From: Clostridioides difficile
Lineage (GTDB): Bacteria; Bacillota; Clostridia; Peptostreptococcales; Peptostreptococcaceae
DNA: 64,000 nucleotides
Assembly (NCBI RefSeq): GCF_001299635.1
Contig: NZ_JRHN01000046.1
Span: 54,495 to 118,494 of the forward strand
Direction of reading: 5' to 3'
The position numbers were made by a program, and so were the translations under genes. Positions 46,742 through 56,562 of this stretch are shown one piece after another. Every line of letters begins with the position of its first letter. Position 1 is the stretch's first letter. Under the pieces are notes generated by a model that worked only from the letters and a program-made list of their open reading frames with translations, had not been told where the DNA came from and ran no database searches.

Positions 46742-49516
46742 TTAACTTTTGATACTAAGATTCCTAGTTCTGCTATTTTTTAGCGTTCTAAGGACTAGTT
46801 TTACAAATTCATTCGATATTAAAATAGTTGATGCAAATAGTATTATTTTTATCCACATATTAAAATCTAAAGAAACAGAGTTAAAGAAACTCTGGAACAC
46901 TTGTGTAAATATTATCTGGATTATACCTGTAACGACTATTATTTGTAATGCCAACTTATTCTTAAAGAAATTAGGTATTGTACTATTAAAGCCAAACTCC
47001 CTACAATTCAATGCATTAAAAAGGGCACTGAATGCAAATAAAGAAAATATAACAGTACCTTGTTCATCTGGTGTGGCTCCCAATATATTAAAAGCTGATT
47101 GTGTAAATACAATTGTAATTATAAGGATAGCATTTATAATAATATTTATAGACATAGACCTAGCTATTATTCCAGAGTGTCTATTTATTGGTTTTCTTTT
47201 CAACACATAATCTCTAACAGGTTCTAATCCTAATGCAAGAGCTGGAGGACCATCCATTATTATATTTACCCATAATAATTGTATCGTAGTAAATGGCATA
47301 TCTTTACCAGTAAGTTGAGATATTATAGCAATTATAAATGCTACTATATTTACAGTAAGCTGGAACTGTATAAATCTTTGGAAGTTTTCATAAATACCTC
47401 TTCCCCATTTTATTCCCTCTACTATTGTACTAAAACTATCATCAGTCAATATTATATCTGCTGCATTTTTAGATACTTCTGTACCTGAGATTCCCATAGC
47501 AATACCAACATCTGCTTGACTAAGAGCTGGAGCATCATTTATACCATCACCTGTTACGGCTACGACCTCACCACTTTTTTGAAGTGCAGAAACTATTCTC
47601 ATCTTTGTATCTGGTTTACTTCTTGCTACAATAGATATTCCTTTTATTTCTTCTCTTAACTCTTCATCTGTCAGCACATCTATATAGGTTGCTTCAACTG
47701 CCTTCTTGCCATCATTCAATAATCCTAATTCATCTCCGATAGCAGTTGCTGTATTGATATTATCACCTGTAAGCATTTTTACATCTACACCCGCATTAAA
47801 TGCCTTATCAATAGACTCTTTAACTCCTGCTCTCAATGGGTCTACTATTCCTACAAATCCACTAAACACTAAATTTTCTTCCTTCTCATACCCTCTTGGG
47901 TTTCCGATTAAATTCAATTCTCCTTCTGAGGTTATTGCAACTTCTGTTCTAGATTTAGTCATCTTTTTATAAGCAAACCCCAATGTTCTCATAGATTTAA
48001 TTTGTAGTTTTTTAATTTCATCGAGAATACCTTTTTCTATTTTGGGAGTTATTGGGACAATACTTTTTCCTTGTTGTACATAAGAACATCTCTTTAATAA
48101 TACTTCTGGAGCTCCTTTTGAAAGTAGTATATCCGAATCCTCTTGACGAATTAATGTTGACATTTTCTTTTCTTCTGAGCTAAAGGGGATTTGTGATATT
48201 AAATAAGTTTGTTTTCTCATTTCATTATAGTTTTTATCATTATGATATAAAAGTAATGCACACTCTGTTGCACTTCCAATATATTTAAATGAATTGTCTT
48301 CCTTTTCTATATCTGCTGTTGAATTTACTATACAGTTTTGTTCAAAATAACTATTGCTTTGATATTCTCCACTACTTATATATTTACCATCAACATATGC
48401 TACTTCTACCATCATCTTATTTTGTGTTAAAGTACCTGTCTTATCAGAACATATTACGGAAACAGAACCTATAGTTTCACAAGCCTCTTTCTTAGTTACT
48501 AAAGCATTTATCTTTGCCATCTTTTGCATTGTTATAGCTAAAGTAATATTTATCATGGTTGGCAGACCTTCTGGAACAGTAGCAACTATTAAAGCAATAC
48601 AAACCATATACGCATTCTTAGCAGGTTCTAATGATTGTAAAAAGGACAAGATACTGCTTGTATCCAAAATTAACAGTCCTTTTCTTTGCATTTGTATAAT
48701 CATAAACATACACAATAAAGTAGCTATTACTCCTGATATTCCTGCTATTTTAGCCCCTAACTTACCTAATTTAATTTGAAGTGGAGTTTGCTGGTCATCA
48801 TTTGATAAGTTCTGTGCTATCTTACCCATTTCTGTCTTATCACCAATGTGAGTAACAACCATTATCCCTCTACCATATGCTACAAGAGTTCCACCAAATA
48901 CCATATTGATTTGTTTTGCAGGTATTGTATCTTGTTCGATTATTTCTGTTTTAGAATAAACTACCTCCATATCCAATATAGCATCAGCATTTTTAGCTAC
49001 ATCATCAGATTCTCCTGTTAACATATCTTCTCTAAGTTTTAGATTTATAGATTGTATAAGCCTTCCATCTGCTGGTATCATATCTCCTGTTTCTATATAT
49101 ACAATATCTCCTGGTACTAAATCATTTTTTGATATTTTAACTATCTTTCCATTTCTAAGTACCTTTACCTCTATATTCTCTGTTAATTTTGATAGAGCAT
49201 GAGCAGCTTTTTTAGATTTCCCTTCAGTTATTATACCTATGGAAATACCAATAAAGATAGCTCCTAAAATACCTAATGCATCATGCAATTCTCCCACAAA
49301 TGAGCTTATTACTGCTGCTCCTATAAGAATTAATATCATAGGTTCTGTCAGACTTTCCCCCAACTCGTCCCAAAATGTTCGGCCTTCCTTTATTGTAAAT
49401 TCATTTAATCCATATCTAAGCTTCCTCTCTTCCACCTCATTATCATCAAGTCCAACTTCTGGATTTGTCTTTAAGTATTTTAATACTTCTTTGGTAGGTT
49501 TATTATAATACCTCAT
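46742..49516 (-). CDS. Calcium-type P-type cation ATPase
   Basis: The 924-residue enzyme is a P2-type ATPase of the PMCA/SERCA-like group. It has the N-terminal cation-transporter domain, actuator motif MLTGESDD (near 165), membrane motif VPEGLPTM (near 313), phosphorylation site CSDKTGTLTQNKM (near 354), nucleotide domain KGAPE (near 467), hinge motifs TGDN and VAVTGDGINDAPAL (near 647) and six C-terminal spans with NIIMDGPPALALG (near 745). It likely exports Ca2+. No other gene shares its transcript. Confidence 0.92.
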   Translation of the reverse strand: MRYYNKPTKEVLKYLKTNPEVGLDDNEVEERKLRYGLNEFTIKEGRTFWDELGESLTEPMILILIGAAVISSFVGELHDALGILGAIFIGISIGIITEGKSKKAAHALSKLTENIEVKVLRNGKIVKISKNDLVPGDIVYIETGDMIPADGRLIQSINLKLREDMLTGESDDVAKNADAILDMEVVYSKTEIIEQDTIPAKQINMVFGGTLVAYGRGIMVVTHIGDKTEMGKIAQNLSNDDQQTPLQIKLGKLGAKIAGISGVIATLLCMFMIIQMQRKGLLILDTSSILSFLQSLEPAKNAYMVCIALIVATVPEGLPTMINITLAITMQKMAKINALVTKKEACETIGSVSVICSDKTGTLTQNKMMVEVAYVDGKYISSGEYQSNSYFEQNCIVNSTADIEKEDNSFKYIGSATECALLLYHNDKNYNEMRKQTYLISQIPFSSEEKKMSTLIRQEDSDILLSKGAPEVLLKRCSYVQQGKSIVPITPKIEKGILDEIKKLQIKSMRTLGFAYKKMTKSRTEVAITSEGELNLIGNPRGYEKEENLVFSGFVGIVDPLRAGVKESIDKAFNAGVDVKMLTGDNINTATAIGDELGLLNDGKKAVEATYIDVLTDEELREEIKGISIVARSKPDTKMRIVSALQKSGEVVAVTGDGINDAPALSQADVGIAMGISGTEVSKNAADIILTDDSFSTIVEGIKWGRGIYENFQRFIQFQLTVNIVAFIIAIISQLTGKDMPFTTIQLLWVNIIMDGPPALALGLEPVRDYVLKRKPINRHSGIIARSMSINIIINAILIITIVFTQSAFNILGATPDEQGTVIFSLFAFSALFNALNCREFGFNSTIPNFFKNKLALQIIVVTGIIQIIFTQVFQSFFNSVSLDFNMWIKIILFASTILISNEFVKLVLRTLKNSRTRNLSIKS

Positions 49517-49591
49517 AACTTTATCCCCCTTGTTAATTATCTATAGAGAATTATATGCTTATGATAGCTTGTATATTACTTCTCAAAAAAA

Positions 49592-49652
49592 ATAAGGAGT
49601 TGTCTTAAAATTGATTTTTTCTAATCAAATTTTAAGTTCAACTCCTCTTTTA
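49592..49652 (-). terminator. Terminator of the c-di-GMP/oligopeptide transporter operon
   Basis: AGGAGTTG-TCTTAAAATTGAT pairs with ATCAAATTTTAAGTTCAACTCCT with small bulges, flanked by T/A runs. It lies about 45 bases past the last ATPase gene. Confidence 0.75.
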
Positions 49653-49696
49653 AATTTTTATATGTTATTCTTTATTGCTTCTTTATAATAGCTAAA

Positions 49697-50656
49697 TCAT
49701 TCACTTGTCATGTGACAAGCAACTAGATGATTCTTCTTGTGTTCAAATAATTCTGGCATTTCTTTCCCACAACGTTCTGTTGATACTTTACAACGTTTCA
49801 CAAAAGGACATCCTTTTTCACAACTTGAAAAACTTTCAACTTCATCTTGTACATCAATTTCTTCCTCTAGTATATTTCTATTATTAGGATTCGTAGTCAA
49901 AACTGCACGCAAGAGCATCTGTGTATATGGATGTAAAGGTGTATTGTAAACCTCCTCAGCATTTCCAATTTCCACAATTCTACCAGCATACATCACAGCA
50001 ATCCTATCAGAAATATAACGTACCATGCTCAGGTCATGTGAAATAAATAGATAAGTAAGACCAAGCTCCATCTTTAGTTTATATAAAAGATTTATAATCT
50101 GACTCTGAATAGAATTATCAAGCGCTGACACTGGTTCATCACATATAATGAAATTCGGCTGAACTACAAGTGCACGTGCTATACTAATCCTTTGTCTTTG
50201 CCCTCCTGAAAATTCATGTGGAAAACGTCCTGCATATTCTCGTGAAAGCCCAGTCATTTCTAACAATTCATATACTTTTTGTGTCCTTGCATTTTTATCC
50301 AGCATGCCATGAACTTTCAAATTCTCTGCAATAATAGATTCTATGGTCATATATGGGTCTAAAGACATGTATGGGTCCTGAAATATCATTTGTGTATGTT
50401 GTGCAAATTCTTTTCTTGCACTCTGTCGATGTAGTTCTAGCTTTTTGCCTTGAAATAATATTTCACCTTCACTTGACGGATATACGCCCATAATGATTCT
50501 TGCAAGAGTTGATTTCCCACAACCAGATTCTCCAACAAGACCTAAAGTCTCACCTTTATAAATAGTTAGGTTCACATGATTAACAACAATATTCTTGCGC
50601 TTTCTTCCTAAAGAGAAGCTCTTGGATACATTATTTAATTCAAGTAATTTTTCCAT
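49697..50656 (-). CDS. Oligopeptide ABC importer ATPase (OppF-type)
   Basis: ATG 50656 follows an AAAGGAGG site by nine bases and overlaps the end of the OppD-type gene by 17 bases; the reading frame is open further upstream but without a ribosome site. The 319-residue protein has Walker [10 protein letters not shown], signature FSGGQRQRISIARAL, Walker B IICDEPVSALD and the Opp/Dpp C-terminal domain with Cys cluster (CEKGCPFVKRC-x5-C) that often holds an Fe-S cluster. It pairs with the OppD-type ATPase to energise peptide import. Confidence 0.9.
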   Translation of the reverse strand: MEKLLELNNVSKSFSLGRKRKNIVVNHVNLTIYKGETLGLVGESGCGKSTLARIIMGVYPSSEGEILFQGKKLELHRQSARKEFAQHTQMIFQDPYMSLDPYMTIESIIAENLKVHGMLDKNARTQKVYELLEMTGLSREYAGRFPHEFSGGQRQRISIARALVVQPNFIICDEPVSALDNSIQSQIINLLYKLKMELGLTYLFISHDLSMVRYISDRIAVMYAGRIVEIGNAEEVYNTPLHPYTQMLLRAVLTTNPNNRNILEEEIDVQDEVESFSSCEKGCPFVKRCKVSTERCGKEMPELFEHKKNHLVACHMTSE

Positions 50657-51644
50657 CACCCAATACCTCCTTTGGAAAACTTTCATGCAGACGCCAACAA
50701 GAAGCACTATGGCTATTTGACACTTTAAACAAAGGTGGCTCTTCTCTCAAACAAATCTGCATACAATATGGACATCTCTTTGAAAAAGAACAGCCTACTG
50801 GCAAATCAGATAAATTAGGTGGACTTCCCAATATAGATATCCTTTTACCTATATCGCCTGGTGTAGGAAGTGTTCTTAATAATGCCTGTGTATATGGATG
50901 TGTTGCTCTATTGAAAATATCTTTTACATTACCTTCTTCCACAATCTTTCCAGCATACATTACTGCTACACGTTCTGCTAAATTTGCCACAACTCCAAAG
51001 TCATGAGTAATCAAAAGCACAGCTGTTCCCATCTCTTTTCTAATTTTTGCAATAAGTTTCAAGATTTGCAGTTGTGTGGTAACATCAAGGGCTGTTGTAG
51101 GTTCATCTGCGATAAGTAGTTTAGGATTACATGCCAAAGCCATAGCAATCATCACACGTTGTCGCATTCCTCCTGAAAATTGATGAGGATACTGTTCTGC
51201 TTGTAGAGCGGCATTTGGTATCTGTACCATTTCAAGTAATCTAACTGCCTCTTGCTTGCAATCAGATAATGACATTTTTTCTTTTCGGTATAGAGATTCA
51301 GTAATCTGCTTACCTACTTTCATAGTAGGATTCAAACAAGTTAAAGGGTCTTGAAAAACCATACTTGCTAAGTTACCTCTTATTTGCTCCATATCTTTTT
51401 CTGATGCATTCAAAATATCAAAGTTCATAAGTTTCAATTCTTCACCCATAATCTTAGCTGGTGGTGAAGGATTCAACTTCAAAATGGATTGTGCCATTAC
51501 ACTCTTACCACAACCACTTTCACCCACCAATGCAAGAATCTCTCCTCTATTCATAGTAAGTGAAACACCTCGAACTGCACTTACTGTTCCATTATATATC
51601 TCAAAAGATACATTTAAATTCCTAATTCTTAGAATATCGTCCAT
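50640..51644 (-). CDS. Oligopeptide ABC importer ATPase (OppD-type)
   Basis: The 334-residue ATPase has Walker [10 protein letters not shown], signature [15 protein letters not shown], Walker [12 protein letters not shown] and the C-terminal Opp/Dpp extension with a C-x6-C-x2-C-type cysteine set ([15 protein letters not shown]). The ATG at 51644 is used; a TTG three codons earlier is closer to the AAGGAG site and is an alternative. It overlaps the end of the permease gene, so translation is coupled. Confidence 0.9.
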   Translation of the reverse strand: MDDILRIRNLNVSFEIYNGTVSAVRGVSLTMNRGEILALVGESGCGKSVMAQSILKLNPSPPAKIMGEELKLMNFDILNASEKDMEQIRGNLASMVFQDPLTCLNPTMKVGKQITESLYRKEKMSLSDCKQEAVRLLEMVQIPNAALQAEQYPHQFSGGMRQRVMIAMALACNPKLLIADEPTTALDVTTQLQILKLIAKIRKEMGTAVLLITHDFGVVANLAERVAVMYAGKIVEEGNVKDIFNRATHPYTQALLRTLPTPGDIGKRISILGSPPNLSDLPVGCSFSKRCPYCMQICLREEPPLFKVSNSHSASCWRLHESFPKEVLGDGKIT

Positions 51645-52617
51645 AATCAGCAAATCTCCTTAATCTAGGATTTATGGCATCTTGAAGTTGGTCTCCTAAG
51701 AGATTAAAAGAAAGCATTATCAGACAAATGAAGAGTCCTGGCACTGCAAACCTTACTGGATAAGTCTGAAAAACAGCAACACCTTCATTTGCCATGATTC
51801 CCAGTGATGGATATGGTGGTGGAACTCCCATTCCCAACATTGATAAGAATGCTTCTGTAAATATAATTTCTGGAATACTCAATGTCATGTGGACAATTAT
51901 TATCCCCAACATATTAGGAATTAGATGGCAGAAAATAATTCGTCTCATACTTGCTCCCATAGTTTTTGCAGCAATTATAAATTCTCTCTCCATAAGAGAA
52001 ACTACTTGCACCCTCACCAATCGTGCCATACTAGTCCATCCCACAAGTGTATAAGCTATAATCAAGGTTCCAATTCCTTGTGGAAGCACTGCCATAAGTA
52101 AAAGAACAACAACAAGATATGGAATCCCACTAATGATTTCCAATATACGCATCATTACATTATCAACAGTTCCACCTATATATCCAGAAATACTACCATA
52201 TACTACTCCTACTATTCCATCTATAATAACTACAACTCCTGCTACTAAAAGTGATACTCGTGTCCCATACCAAATACGTACAAAAATATCACGCCCGAGA
52301 TTATCTGTACCAAAGATATGAGTAAGACCACTAGTTGGGTCTTTGCTAAAAAAAGGTTTATTTGCATACGCCACATTCTGAGATGCAAAATCAAAATTAC
52401 AAAATATCGGAATACACACTGAACCTATAATCAAAATAAGCATCATTATAAACGATACTACTGCAATTTTATTGTGACACAATATGAATATAGTCTCTCT
52501 TGCAAAGCTCATAGATGGGCGTACCAGCTTGTTATTACACATATCTGAATTGCAACCATCAGCAAAAGCAAAATCTTCATTAACAAGTATTCTTTTATTA
52601 CTATCTATTTTCCTCAC
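51622..52617 (-). CDS. Oligopeptide ABC importer permease (OppC-type)
   Basis: The 331-residue membrane protein has an extended N-terminus (about 40 residues) then six spans, with the Opp/Dpp loop FGTDNLGRDIFVRIWYGTRVSL (near 100) and the ATPase-contact EAA motif region EREFIIAAKTMGASMRRIIFCHLIPN (near 210). It overlaps OppB by 17 bases and OppD by about 23. Confidence 0.92.
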   Translation of the reverse strand: MRKIDSNKRILVNEDFAFADGCNSDMCNNKLVRPSMSFARETIFILCHNKIAVVSFIMMLILIIGSVCIPIFCNFDFASQNVAYANKPFFSKDPTSGLTHIFGTDNLGRDIFVRIWYGTRVSLLVAGVVVIIDGIVGVVYGSISGYIGGTVDNVMMRILEIISGIPYLVVVLLLMAVLPQGIGTLIIAYTLVGWTSMARLVRVQVVSLMEREFIIAAKTMGASMRRIIFCHLIPNMLGIIIVHMTLSIPEIIFTEAFLSMLGMGVPPPYPSLGIMANEGVAVFQTYPVRFAVPGLFICLIMLSFNLLGDQLQDAINPRLRRFADYGRYSKN

Positions 52618-53557
52618 CTCCTAATTTCACACGGGGGTCTATATAACTATTTAAAATATCCACGATTAGGTTACACAACACAAGAAACACACCAAAGAAC
52701 AATGTTGTTCCTATAATTACTGGATAGTCATTGGCCTGCACTGAGTCTACAAAGTATTTTCCAAGACCTGGAATAGAAAATACATACTCCACAGCAAATG
52801 TCCCAGTCAATAGGACTGCTGTCATAGGACCAAGAACTGTTATTACTGGCATTAATGCATTACGTAAACAATGATGAAGGACAATGTCTTTTTTCTTAAT
52901 TCCTTTCACCTTTGCTGTACGAATATAGTCTTGACTAAGTACATCAAGCATACTAGAACGCATTAATCTTCCAATACTCGCCATAGAGCCAAAAGCTAGC
53001 GCAAATGCAGGTAAAATCTTACTATTTTCACTTCCCCATCCTATAATTGCAAAAAAACGAATACCTGTAAATTGAAATAATACGATTCCAAAAAAATATT
53101 GTAACAGTGCGCCCATAATAAATGATGGAACAGACACTCCAAGAAGTACCAAAATCATCGTCAATGTGTCCCACTTTGTTCTATGCTTCAAAGCTGCTAC
53201 TATCCCTGACAAAATACCCAAAATGATTGCAAAAATCAAAGCCCGTATTCCCAATTCTAAAGAAACTGGGAATGCCTGGGCTATGATATCTGTTACTTGA
53301 CGACCAGATACAATTGAGGAACCAAGGTCTCCATGTATCAAGTTGTTCACATATATTCCATACTGCTCCAATATAGGCTTATCTAAACCATACTTTGTGG
53401 CTAAAGCTGCTTTTACATCAGGATTAAGTACCTTAACACCAGAGAAAGGGTCTCCTGGAAGCATCTGCATCAGTAAAAATGTAATGGAAATCAAAACCCA
53501 AACAGTAAGTACCGAATAAAGAAGGCGCTTACCGATATATCTCATTTGTGAAGACAT
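52601..53557 (-). CDS. Oligopeptide ABC importer permease (OppB-type)
   Basis: The 318-residue protein starts with the OppB pattern RYIGKRLLYSVLTVWVLISITFLLMQMLPGDPF, has six spans and the contact loop QDYIRTAKVKGIKKKDIVLHHCLRNALMP near 215. It lies 26 bases downstream of the substrate-binding protein gene, in the usual A-B-C-D-F order. Confidence 0.93.
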   Translation of the reverse strand: MSSQMRYIGKRLLYSVLTVWVLISITFLLMQMLPGDPFSGVKVLNPDVKAALATKYGLDKPILEQYGIYVNNLIHGDLGSSIVSGRQVTDIIAQAFPVSLELGIRALIFAIILGILSGIVAALKHRTKWDTLTMILVLLGVSVPSFIMGALLQYFFGIVLFQFTGIRFFAIIGWGSENSKILPAFALAFGSMASIGRLMRSSMLDVLSQDYIRTAKVKGIKKKDIVLHHCLRNALMPVITVLGPMTAVLLTGTFAVEYVFSIPGLGKYFVDSVQANDYPVIIGTTLFFGVFLVLCNLIVDILNSYIDPRVKLGGEENR

Positions 53558-53583
53558 ATTGTCTACTCCTGTCCTGTTTTTAT

Positions 53584-55230
53584 TTATTTAATATGTGCAT
53601 TTAAAACGTTAAAGAATTGAAATGGTGTACGTACTAGACCAACTAATTTATCAGAAACAGCATAAGTAGTACATGTAAAATACATTGGTCCTATAACCAT
53701 ATCATCTATTAGAATTTTTTCTGCCTGTATCAATATCTCTTGACGTTTTTTAGAATCACTCTCATTAATAGAATCCTCAATCAACTTATCATACTTTGGA
53801 TTGGAATACTTTACATGATTATTCATATTTTCTGTTGTATAGTTTTCCAAAAATGTAATTGCATCATTTTCAGAAGGTCCCCATCCATCCATCGCAAAGC
53901 TGTAATCACCATTTGTCATTGCTTCAGACAAAGCTTTCACTGCTGTAAATTTAAGTTCTACATCCAGTCCAAGATTTTCCTTCCATTGTTGTTGCAGATA
54001 GGCAGCCTGATTCTGATTATATGTTGTATCTGATGCCCAAAATACAAGTTTAATATCTTTTTTATCTATACCAAGTTCTTGTAATGCCTTATCAAGGTAT
54101 TCATTTGCTTTACCTTTGTTGTATTTAAATAGGCTACCACGTTTTTCTGCATAACTTGTGCCCTCAGCACCTTTTATAACATCTGGTACAAAACCATCCG
54201 CTGCTATGGAACCATCATTAATTACATTATCAAGCAGACTCTGCACATCAACAGAATATGAAAGTGCTTTTCTTAAATTTATGTTAGAGAGATACTTATC
54301 TTGTGTATTAAAACTTAAATACCAAGACCCTCCATCTATATATGATTGAACAGCATCTTTACTTTTTTCTTTCACAAGTTTAATTTGCTCATTATATAGG
54401 CTACAAAGGTCAATTTCTCCAGCAGTAAATGCATTCAAACTAGTATTTGCATCCCCTATCATAACCAACTTCACTTTAGGAATATTAATTTTTGATGCAT
54501 TATAATATTCCTCAGATTTTTCCATTGTAATATGGTCATCATGTACCCATTCTGTTATTTTATATGCTCCATTTGTCACCATTTTATCAGCGTCCTTAGC
54601 ATACTGTTTATCACCAATTTTCTCATATGCCTTCTGATTTATTGGCAAGAAGTATGGCTGTGACAAATAAAACAAACCATTAGGCATTGGATGAGACCAT
54701 TGAATTTCTAATGTATAGTCATCTAGCACCTTTAATCCAAGCTGTGATTCGTCAACCTCTCCTTTATAGAAAGCTTCTCCATTTTTAATATTCTTATATA
54801 GATATGCAGCAAATATGCTTCCAGTAGAAGGTTTCATCTGTGTAATCCAAGAATAGTAAAAATCGTTTGCAGTTACTGAGTCTCCATTTGACCATTTTTC
54901 ATCTTTTTTCAAGTGCATTGTATAAGTTGTGTCAGTATCATTTATATCCCAACTTTCTGCTAAATCAGCTACTGGTTCATCCTTGTCATTCAACTTTGTA
55001 AACCCAGACATACAATGATAGAGAATACTTTGGGCAATAGTATCACTCATTCTCATTGGATTCAATTCTGTAGGCTCTGATGTAACATTTAATGTTACCA
55101 TATCCTTTCCTTGAGTCCCCTGAAACACTGAACCTTGTGTTGTATCTCCTGGTTTAGATGTAGCACATGCAGCCAAATTAAGTGCAAGCATAGCTACTAC
55201 TAATAGAGTTATAATCTTTTTGAATCTCAT
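53584..55230 (-). CDS. Oligopeptide-binding lipoprotein (SBP family 5, OppA-type)
   Basis: ATG 55230 follows GAGGGGGAG; the in-frame GTG five codons earlier overlaps that site. The 548-residue lipoprotein has a signal ending LNLAAC (Cys near 22) and the family 5 solute-binding pattern (DTIAQSILYHCMSGFTKL, ADLAESWDIN, TMHLKKDEKWSNGDSVTANDF, LRKALSYSVD). It captures peptides for the OppBCDF proteins. It follows the EAL gene by 49 bases, with no terminator between, so it is likely in the same transcript as the c-di-GMP genes. Confidence 0.92.
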   Translation of the reverse strand: MRFKKIITLLVVAMLALNLAACATSKPGDTTQGSVFQGTQGKDMVTLNVTSEPTELNPMRMSDTIAQSILYHCMSGFTKLNDKDEPVADLAESWDINDTDTTYTMHLKKDEKWSNGDSVTANDFYYSWITQMKPSTGSIFAAYLYKNIKNGEAFYKGEVDESQLGLKVLDDYTLEIQWSHPMPNGLFYLSQPYFLPINQKAYEKIGDKQYAKDADKMVTNGAYKITEWVHDDHITMEKSEEYYNASKINIPKVKLVMIGDANTSLNAFTAGEIDLCSLYNEQIKLVKEKSKDAVQSYIDGGSWYLSFNTQDKYLSNINLRKALSYSVDVQSLLDNVINDGSIAADGFVPDVIKGAEGTSYAEKRGSLFKYNKGKANEYLDKALQELGIDKKDIKLVFWASDTTYNQNQAAYLQQQWKENLGLDVELKFTAVKALSEAMTNGDYSFAMDGWGPSENDAITFLENYTTENMNNHVKYSNPKYDKLIEDSINESDSKKRQEILIQAEKILIDDMVIGPMYFTCTTYAVSDKLVGLVRTPFQFFNVLNAHIK

Positions 55231-55279
55231 ATTTCTCCCCCTCACAAATAATTAATTTTTATAATTCCTTAAAGTCACT

Positions 55280-56548
55280 CTATGAATCCAATATCATATT
55301 AAATGAATCAATTGACATAGGTTTATAGTAATAATAGCCTTGAACCATATCACACCCATATTCTTTTAAACACTCTATATGTTCTTCAGACTCTACACCT
55401 TCAGCAATCACTTTCATATTTAAAGAATGAATTAAATCTATAATGGTCTTTATTACTAAACTGCTATTACCATTTAAGTTGTTTAAAAAAAACTGACGGT
55501 CCATCTTGATAATATCAAAACGAGCATTAAGCAATACATTAAAAGAAGAATATCCATCTCCAAAATCATCTAGTGAACATGTAAACCCATATTCCTTGAA
55601 ATCTGATACTATTTTTTTCAAGCGCTCAGTATCATTTAAAGAAATTGACTCCATAAATTCGATTTCAATATATTTCTTTGGAATATTATATTTTTCAAAC
55701 ACATCAATGTAGTCTTGAACAATTCCTGGATAATAAAAGTGTGACTTTGAAATATTAAAACTTATTGGCACAACCTTCTGATTGTTTTTTATTCTTGTAT
55801 CCAGATACTGACACATCTGTTCAAAAGTATCAATATCAATTAATATAATGTAGCTATTTTGGTTCAAAATAGGAAGAAATTTATATAATGGAATACTATT
55901 TCCATCCTTATCAAACCAACGAAGTAGTGCCTCCGCACCTATGACTTCTCCACTTATTAAACTAACTTTTGGTTGTAGATATGTAACAAATTCATAATCT
56001 TTATATGCATTGGCTGTATCTATTTCCAGTTTCATACGATTCATATAACTCTTATAAAAAGATTCCTCATAAAGTTCTACACAGGAACTTCTATTAAATA
56101 AAGTTTCACTTTCTTTTCTACACAGATTTGCATAATTTAATGCATCATAAAATGTGACTTTTGGGTCAACAATTACATAAACCCCCATAGACATAAAAAG
56201 ATTTCTATAAATTCGTTCATCATCTATGCGGTACAATATGTCTATTAGTGGTATCAATCGTTCATATATGAGATAGTTAGAGTCATCACACTTTAACAAA
56301 AGAACAAAGTTATCTGCATATAGGTATCCAGCATATTCTTTTTCTTCCAAAAACATCATTATTTTTTGAAAGACCAATGTCAGGATTTCATCTCCTGCTT
56401 GACTTCCATACTTTGTATTAAAATAGCGAAAATTTTTAAGGTTTAGTTGTATTAATGCATATTTTTCCTCGCTACCTTTTATATCACAATATTTTTCTAA
56501 AATATATGAATTATCATATTTTAAGGTGATATTATTTTCCATTTCCAT
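55280..56548 (-). CDS. c-di-GMP phosphodiesterase (degenerate GGDEF plus EAL domain)
   Basis: The 422-residue cytoplasmic protein starts at ATG 56548; a GTG one codon earlier is better spaced from AAAGGAG and possible. Residues ~25-160 are a GGDEF fold in which the signature is replaced by YADNF, so no synthesis is expected. Residues ~175-420 are an EAL domain with the catalytic set in place: EALLRW, FNISKSHF, EIEFMES, DDFGDGYSS, IKMDRQFF, EGVES and VQGYYYYKP. It should hydrolyse c-di-GMP to pGpG. It begins 14 bases after the second diguanylate cyclase gene and precedes oppA, in one operon. Confidence 0.88.
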   Translation of the reverse strand: MEMENNITLKYDNSYILEKYCDIKGSEEKYALIQLNLKNFRYFNTKYGSQAGDEILTLVFQKIMMFLEEKEYAGYLYADNFVLLLKCDDSNYLIYERLIPLIDILYRIDDERIYRNLFMSMGVYVIVDPKVTFYDALNYANLCRKESETLFNRSSCVELYEESFYKSYMNRMKLEIDTANAYKDYEFVTYLQPKVSLISGEVIGAEALLRWFDKDGNSIPLYKFLPILNQNSYIILIDIDTFEQMCQYLDTRIKNNQKVVPISFNISKSHFYYPGIVQDYIDVFEKYNIPKKYIEIEFMESISLNDTERLKKIVSDFKEYGFTCSLDDFGDGYSSFNVLLNARFDIIKMDRQFFLNNLNGNSSLVIKTIIDLIHSLNMKVIAEGVESEEHIECLKEYGCDMVQGYYYYKPMSIDSFNMILDS

Positions 56549-56562
56549 CACGATTAACTCCT

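Noticed and set aside
46749..47210. Plus-strand frame opposite the P-type ATPase
   Set aside because: Antisense of membrane-span codons, which gives long hydrophobic shadows; no start signals.
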